Part shown: one piece after another, positions 59,351 to 64,000 of the stretch
Layout: each line of letters begins with the position of its first letter
How positions within the stretch are numbered: position 1 is the stretch's first letter
Assembly (NCBI GenBank): GCA_015075645.1
Contig: JABTUF010000006.1
Location: forward strand, 1 to 64,000
DNA: 64,000 nucleotides
Source of the DNA: Burkholderiales bacterium
GTDB lineage: Bacteria; Pseudomonadota; Gammaproteobacteria; Burkholderiales; Casimicrobiaceae
Direction: 5' to 3'
Made by a program: the position numbers and the translations under genes
Notes under the pieces: model-generated
Told to the model about the DNA's origin: nothing
Databases searched by the model: none
What the model saw: the letters and a program-made list of their open reading frames with translations, nothing else

Positions 59351-59459
59351 TTCGGCGCGCCTGCGCCGGCGGTACGCGTGTCGACGCGTCCTCCGGCGCC
59401 GTGCCCCACCTGCGCCCGGGCCCGCGCGCCCGGACCTCGTCAACCCCAGGGGAGCCCCC

Positions 59460-60770
59460 ATGGCCGAAGCTTCGCCGTCCATGCATCAAGGCGGCGCGCA
59501 GCATCCGCGCGCCCACGCCGTCCTGTTCGTGAGCACGCTCGCGTTCATGGTCTGCTTCGCGGTCTGGATGATGTTCGGGGTGATCGGCATTCCGATCCGC
59601 GAGTCGCTCGGGCTCAACAACACCGAGTTCGGCCTGCTGACGTCGACGCCCGTGCTGTTCGGCGCGGCGATGCGCCTGCCGCTCGGCATCTGGACCGACC
59701 GCTTCGGCGGGCGGATCGTGATGACGGCGCTCCTGCTCTCGGCCGTGGCGCCGGTGTACCTGCTGAGCGAGGTCAGCGCGTACTGGCAGTTCCTCGCGAT
59801 CGGGTTCCTGCTCGGCATCGTCGGCGCGGCGTTCGCGGTCGGCACGCCCTACTGCGCGCGCTTCTTCCCGAAGGAGAAGCGCGGCTTCGCGATGGGCGTT
59901 TTCGGAGCGGGGACGACCGGTGCGGCGCTGAACCTGTTCGTGGCGCCGCGCCTGATCGAGGCGTACGGCTGGCCGATGGTGCCGAAGGTCTACGCCGTCG
60001 CGCTCCTCGTCACCGCGGCGGTGTTCTGGCTCGGAAGCGCGCCCGACCCCGGCGCGGGCGCGGGCAGGGCCGCGCCCACGCTCCGCCAGCAGTTCGCGGT
60101 GCTCAAGGACTGGCGCGTCTGGAAGCTCTGCCAGTACTACTCGCTCGCCTTCGGCGGATTCACCGCGCTGTCGCTGTGGATGACGCAGTACTACGTCCAG
60201 GAGTACGGGCTCGACGTCAACGCCGCGGCGACCCTGGCGATCGCGTTCTCGCTCCCGGCCGGAGCGCTTCGCGCCGCGGGCGGCTGGATGTCCGACCGCT
60301 ACGGCGCCCACGGCGTCACCTGGTGGGTGCTGTGGGTCGCGTGGATCGCGCTGTTCCTCATCTCGTATCCTCCGACCCAGCTGTCGGTGAAGACGATCGA
60401 CGGTTCGGCGACGTTCCACCTCGCCTGGGCCGTGCTGCCGTTCACGCTGCTCCTCTTCGTGCTGGGCGTCGTGCTCGCGTTCGGCATGGCGTCGACCTTC
60501 AAGTACGTCAGCGACGAGTTCGCGGACAACCTCGGCGTCGTGAGCGGCATCGTGGGCCTCGCCGGCGGCCTCGGCGGATTCCTGCTGCCGATCCTGTGGG
60601 GCGTCGTGCTCGACCTCACGCGCATCCGCTCGAGCTGCTTCATGCTGCTCTACGGCATCGTGTGGGTGTCGCTGATCCTGATCTACTACACCGAGGTGCG
60701 CCGCTACCCGCTGGTGAAGCACGAGCCCTCGGCCGACGAGCGCCGCGCGCTGCAGGGCGGCGCGTCGTGA
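59460..60770 (+). CDS. narK: nitrate/nitrite MFS transporter NarK
   Basis: 436 residues from ATG 59460, preceded by AGGGGAG. Twelve membrane segments of the NNP family. Motifs: FGVIGIPIRESLGLNNTEFG, RLPLGIWTDRFGGR (substrate Arg), the nitrate signature FGAGTTGAALNLF near 148, ALSLWMTQYYVQEYG and the second signature FKYVSDEFADNLGVVSGIVGLAGGLGGF. It moves nitrate in and/or nitrite out across the inner membrane. A single-domain NarK, not the NarK1-NarK2 fusion. Directly before narG. Confidence 0.95.
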   Translation: MAEASPSMHQGGAQHPRAHAVLFVSTLAFMVCFAVWMMFGVIGIPIRESLGLNNTEFGLLTSTPVLFGAAMRLPLGIWTDRFGGRIVMTALLLSAVAPVYLLSEVSAYWQFLAIGFLLGIVGAAFAVGTPYCARFFPKEKRGFAMGVFGAGTTGAALNLFVAPRLIEAYGWPMVPKVYAVALLVTAAVFWLGSAPDPGAGAGRAAPTLRQQFAVLKDWRVWKLCQYYSLAFGGFTALSLWMTQYYVQEYGLDVNAAATLAIAFSLPAGALRAAGGWMSDRYGAHGVTWWVLWVAWIALFLISYPPTQLSVKTIDGSATFHLAWAVLPFTLLLFVLGVVLAFGMASTFKYVSDEFADNLGVVSGIVGLAGGLGGFLLPILWGVVLDLTRIRSSCFMLLYGIVWVSLILIYYTEVRRYPLVKHEPSADERRALQGGAS

Positions 60771-60809
60771 GGGTGTACACGTCGCGAATGCGGGTGTACG
60801 GTGGCGAAC
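60771..60809 (+). repeat. two direct repeats 21 bp apart upstream of narG
   Basis: GGGTGTACACGTCGCGAA (60771-60788) and GGGTGTACGGTGGCGAAC (60792-60809) share GGGTGTAC and GCGAA, with starts exactly 21 bp apart, two helical turns. They lie right after the narK stop and 125 bp before narG. Possible tandem binding site for a response regulator; unproven. Confidence 0.4.
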
Positions 60810-60933
60810 GACCGCGCGACCCGCGCGCGGCCCGGCTCGGATCCTCGAGACGGTGCGAAACGGTCGATCCGTGTCGCGCGTGCGGCCCGGTCCTGCGCCG
60901 CACGCGCGGCGCGACTCCGCGGAGAGCGTTGCC

Positions 60934-63900
60934 ATGAGTCATTTTCTCGATCGCCTGATGTTCCTGACCGAGCGCCGCGAACCGTTCGCCGGAGGACACG
61001 GCGAGACCCGGAAGGAAGACCGCAAGTGGGAGGAGGGCTACCGGCTGCGCTGGCAGCACGACAAGATCGTGCGCTCGACCCACGGCGTGAACTGCACCGG
61101 CGGGTGCAGCTGGAAGATCTACGTCAAGGGCGGCATCGTGACCTGGGAGACGCAGCAGACCGACTATCCGCGCACGCGCCCGGGCATGCCGAACCACGAG
61201 CCGCGCGGCTGCTCGCGCGGCGCCTCCTACAGCTGGTACCTGTACAGCGCCAACCGGCTGAAGCACCCGATGGTGCGCGGCCGGCTCGTCCGGCTGTGGC
61301 GCGAGGCGCGCAAGACGCTCTCGCCGGTCGACGCCTGGGCCTCGATCGTCGAGGACGCCGCGAAGGCGTCGTCGTACAAGTCGATCCGCGGCCGCGGCGG
61401 CTTCGTGCGGACGACCTGGGACGAGGCGACCGAGATCGTCGCGGCCGCGAACGTCTACACGATCCGGCGCTACGGTCCCGACCGCGTCTGCGGCTTCTCG
61501 CCGATCCCCGCGATGTCGATGGTGTCGCACGCCTCCGGCGCGCGCTACCTCTCGCTCATCGGCGGCTCGCTGATCTCGTTCTACGACTGGTACTGCGACC
61601 TGCCGCCCTCCTCGCCGCAGACCTGGGGCGAGCAGACCGACGTGCCGGAGTCGGCCGACTGGTACAACTCGCAGTACATCATCGCGTGGGGCTCGAACGT
61701 CCCGCAGACGCGCACGCCCGACGCGCACTTCTTCGTCGAGGCCCGCTACAACGGCACGCGCGTCGTCTCGATCACGCCGGACTACGCCGAGGTGGCCAAG
61801 TTCGGCGACCTGTGGCTGCACCCGAAGCAGGGCACCGACGCCGCGCTCGGCATGGCGATGGGCCACGTGATCCTCAAGGAGTTCCACGTCGACCGCAAGG
61901 TGCCGTACTTCGACGACTACGCGCGCCGCTACACCGACCTGCCGCTGCTGGTGCGCCTGGTGAAGAACGGCGAGCGCTACGTTCCCGACCGCTACCTGCG
62001 AGCCTCCGACTTCGCCGACCGGCTGGGGCAGGCGAACAGCCCCGAGTGGAAGACCGTCGCGTTCGACGAGACCTCCGGCAAGCCGGTCGCGCCGCAGGGT
62101 TCGATCGGCTACCGCTGGGGCGCTCAGGTCGAGAAGGACCTCGGCAAGTGGAACCTCGAGACGAAGGACGGCGCGAGCGGGGCCGAGGTGAGGCTCGCGC
62201 TGTCGCTCCTCGAGGGCCGCGACGACGCGCTGCCGGTCGCGTTCCCCTACTTCGGCGGCACGCGGCACGAGCACTTCCCGGCGAACGACCAGGGCGGCGA
62301 CGTCCTGGTGCGCAAGGTGCCGGTGCGCCGGCTCGCCACCGCCGACGGCGACGTCGTCGTGGCGACCGTGTTCGACCTCCTGTGCGCGAACTACGGCGTC
62401 GACCGCGGCCTCTCCGACGGCAGCGCGAAGTCCTACGACGACGACGTCCCGTACACGCCGAAGTGGCAGGAGGCGATCACCGGGGTGAAGGCCGAACTCG
62501 CGATCACCGTCGCGCGCGAGTTCGCGGAGACCGCGGAGAAGACCCGCGGTCGCGCGCAGATCATCATCGGCGCGGGCATGAACCACTGGTACCACCAGGA
62601 CATGAACTACCGCGCCGTGATCAACATGGTCATGCTGTGCGGCTGCGTCGGCGTCTCGGGCGGCGGCTGGGCCCACTACGTCGGCCAGGAGAAGCTGCGG
62701 CCGCAGACCGGCTGGCAGGTGCTCGCGTTCGCGACCGACTGGGTGCGTCCGCCGCGCCAGATGAACGGCACCTCGTTCTTCTACGTCCACTCCGATCAGT
62801 GGCGCTACGAGAAGATCGACGTGGAGGGCCTGCTCTCGCCGCTCGCCGACCGCGCGCGCTACAGCGGCTCGATGATCGACTTCAACGTGCGGGCGGAGCG
62901 GATGGGCTGGCTGCCCTCGGCGCCGCAGCTCGAGACGAATCCGCTCGACGTCGCCGCCGCGGCCGCGAAGGCCGGGCTCGCGCCCGCCGACTACGTGGCG
63001 AAATCGCTCGAGGACGGCACGATCAAGCTCTCCTGCGAGGACCCCGACAATCCGGTCAACTACCCGCGCAACCTCTTCCTGTGGCGGTCGAACCTTCTCG
63101 GTTCGTCCGGCAAGGGCCACGAGTATTTCCTGCGCCACCTGATGGGCGCGCAGCACAGCGTCCTCGGGCCGGACCTCGGTGAATCGGGCGGCGCGAAGCC
63201 GGAGGAAGTCGCGTGGCACGACAAGGCGCCGGAGGGCAAGCTCGACCTCCTCACCGTGCTCGACTTCCGCATGTCGACCACCTGCCTGTACGCGGACGTC
63301 GTGCTGCCGACGGCGACCTGGTACGAGAAGAACGACCTCAACACGACCGACATGCACCCGTTCATCCACCCGCTCTCCGCGGCGGTGGACCCGGCGTGGG
63401 AGGCGAGGAGCGACTGGGAGATCTACAAGGGCATCGCGAAGAAGTTTTCGGCGCTCTGCGAGGGACGGCTCGGCGTCGAGCAGGACGTCGTGCTGCAGCC
63501 GATCCTGCACGACACGCCCGGCGAGATCGCGCAGCCGCTCGACGTGGCCGACTGGAAGCGCGGCGAGTGCAAGCTCGTCCCCGGGCGCACCGCGCCGTCG
63601 ATCGTGGTCGTCGAGCGCGACTACCCCAACACCTACAAGCGCTACACCGCGCTCGGCCCGCTGGTCCGGAAGCTCGGCAACGGCGGCAAGGGCATCAGCT
63701 GGCCGATGGAGCGCGAGGTCGACGGCCTGGGCGCGCTCAACCACCGCGTCACCGAGGAGGGCGCGACGAAGGGCCTCCCGCGGATCGAGACCGACACCGA
63801 CGCCGCGGAGGCGATTCTGCTGCTCGCCCCGGAGACCAACGGCGAGGTCGCGGTCCGGGCCTGGGACGCGCTGTCGCGGCAGACCGGCCGGTCGCACCGC

Positions 63901-64000
63901 CACCTGGCCGAGACGCGCGAGGACGAGAAGATCCGCTACCGCGACATCCAGGCGCAGCCGCGCAAGATCATCACCTCGCCGACCTGGTCGGGCATCGAGA
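60934..64000 (+). CDS. narG: respiratory nitrate reductase alpha subunit, 3' truncated by window
   Basis: At least 1022 residues from ATG 60934 (GGAGAG upstream), open to the right edge; full NarG is about 1250. It starts MSHFLDRLMFLTERREPFAGGHGE. FS0 iron-sulfur ligands: His50, Cys54, Cys58 (THGVNCTGGCSWKIYV) and Cys93 (RGCSRGASYSWYLYS). Mo-bisMGD pocket segments are seen: EQTDVPESADWYNSQYIIAWGSNVPQTRTPDAHF, NHWYHQDMNYRAVINMVMLCGCVGVSGGGWAHYVGQEK, DFRMSTTCLYADVVLPTATWYEKND. It reduces nitrate to nitrite at the cytoplasmic face; narH, narJ and narI should follow to the right. Confidence 0.96.
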   Translation, partial: MSHFLDRLMFLTERREPFAGGHGETRKEDRKWEEGYRLRWQHDKIVRSTHGVNCTGGCSWKIYVKGGIVTWETQQTDYPRTRPGMPNHEPRGCSRGASYSWYLYSANRLKHPMVRGRLVRLWREARKTLSPVDAWASIVEDAAKASSYKSIRGRGGFVRTTWDEATEIVAAANVYTIRRYGPDRVCGFSPIPAMSMVSHASGARYLSLIGGSLISFYDWYCDLPPSSPQTWGEQTDVPESADWYNSQYIIAWGSNVPQTRTPDAHFFVEARYNGTRVVSITPDYAEVAKFGDLWLHPKQGTDAALGMAMGHVILKEFHVDRKVPYFDDYARRYTDLPLLVRLVKNGERYVPDRYLRASDFADRLGQANSPEWKTVAFDETSGKPVAPQGSIGYRWGAQVEKDLGKWNLETKDGASGAEVRLALSLLEGRDDALPVAFPYFGGTRHEHFPANDQGGDVLVRKVPVRRLATADGDVVVATVFDLLCANYGVDRGLSDGSAKSYDDDVPYTPKWQEAITGVKAELAITVAREFAETAEKTRGRAQIIIGAGMNHWYHQDMNYRAVINMVMLCGCVGVSGGGWAHYVGQEKLRPQTGWQVLAFATDWVRPPRQMNGTSFFYVHSDQWRYEKIDVEGLLSPLADRARYSGSMIDFNVRAERMGWLPSAPQLETNPLDVAAAAAKAGLAPADYVAKSLEDGTIKLSCEDPDNPVNYPRNLFLWRSNLLGSSGKGHEYFLRHLMGAQHSVLGPDLGESGGAKPEEVAWHDKAPEGKLDLLTVLDFRMSTTCLYADVVLPTATWYEKNDLNTTDMHPFIHPLSAAVDPAWEARSDWEIYKGIAKKFSALCEGRLGVEQDVVLQPILHDTPGEIAQPLDVADWKRGECKLVPGRTAPSIVVVERDYPNTYKRYTALGPLVRKLGNGGKGISWPMEREVDGLGALNHRVTEEGATKGLPRIETDTDAAEAILLLAPETNGEVAVRAWDALSRQTGRSHRHLAETREDEKIRYRDIQAQPRKIITSPTWSGIE

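Noticed and set aside
60640..63903. 1087-residue minus-strand frame opposite narK/narG
   Set aside because: Composition is that of an antisense shadow (Arg, Val, Glu, Asp repeats); NarG motifs on the plus strand are unmistakable.

Overview
The window is uniformly GC-rich and densely coded, with long runs of genes coupled by ATGA or GTGA overlaps. Gene content and order point to a betaproteobacterium: an aa3-type cytochrome oxidase cluster with DUF2244 and the DUF2909 twin-TM protein, a rubredoxin divergent from thiD-thiE-hemL, bioB-F-H-C-D, an Xps-ordered type II secretion operon and narK-narG. Genus cannot be told from the sequence. Nothing phage-, plasmid- or IS-like was seen, and no rRNA, tRNA or CRISPR.

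Layout. (1) 1-19.8 kb is a glycan/glycosylation island. Four plus-strand genes (a membrane protein, a GT-C-like membrane protein, and two TPR glycosyltransferases carrying SEC-C zinc motifs) converge on a minus-strand operon of seven genes: parvulin PPIase, Wzm, Wzt with a C-terminal carbohydrate-binding domain, methyltransferase with a long coiled coil, GT2-GT4 fusion and two TPR-GT41 proteins. (2) 19.9-23.6 kb holds two secreted proteins and a lipoprotein, with clear promoter and terminator signals. (3) 23.9-36.0 kb is a type II secretion operon in Xps order E-F-G-H-I-J-K-L-M-N-D. It is interrupted by REP-like palindromes, including four tandem copies read as part of the gspH leader. (4) 36.2-43.6 kb mixes cofactor genes (hemL, thiE, thiD, rubredoxin) with satellite glycosylation-type genes (DUF6065, GT2, methyltransferase, TPR-GT). 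(5) 43.7-52.0 kb is the cytochrome c oxidase structural and assembly cluster, without ctaA. (6) 52.1-56.7 kb is the biotin operon, with a BirA-type operator at its head that overlaps the divergent comF start. (7) 56.8-59.2 kb holds comF, trmL, a uracil-DNA-glycosylase-like gene and a DUF488 gene. (8) 59.5 kb to the right edge is narK and a truncated narG, the start of a respiratory nitrate reductase locus.

How the parts may work together: Wzm/Wzt, the methyltransferase-coiled-coil protein and the GT2-GT4 enzyme look like an ABC-transporter-dependent polysaccharide system in which methylation caps the chain and the coiled coil sets its length. The neighbouring TPR-GT41 enzymes resemble protein O-glycosyltransferases and could act on secreted proteins such as those at 19.9-23.0 kb. 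That functional link is inference. The oxidase and nitrate reductase genes indicate a facultative respirer able to use oxygen or nitrate.
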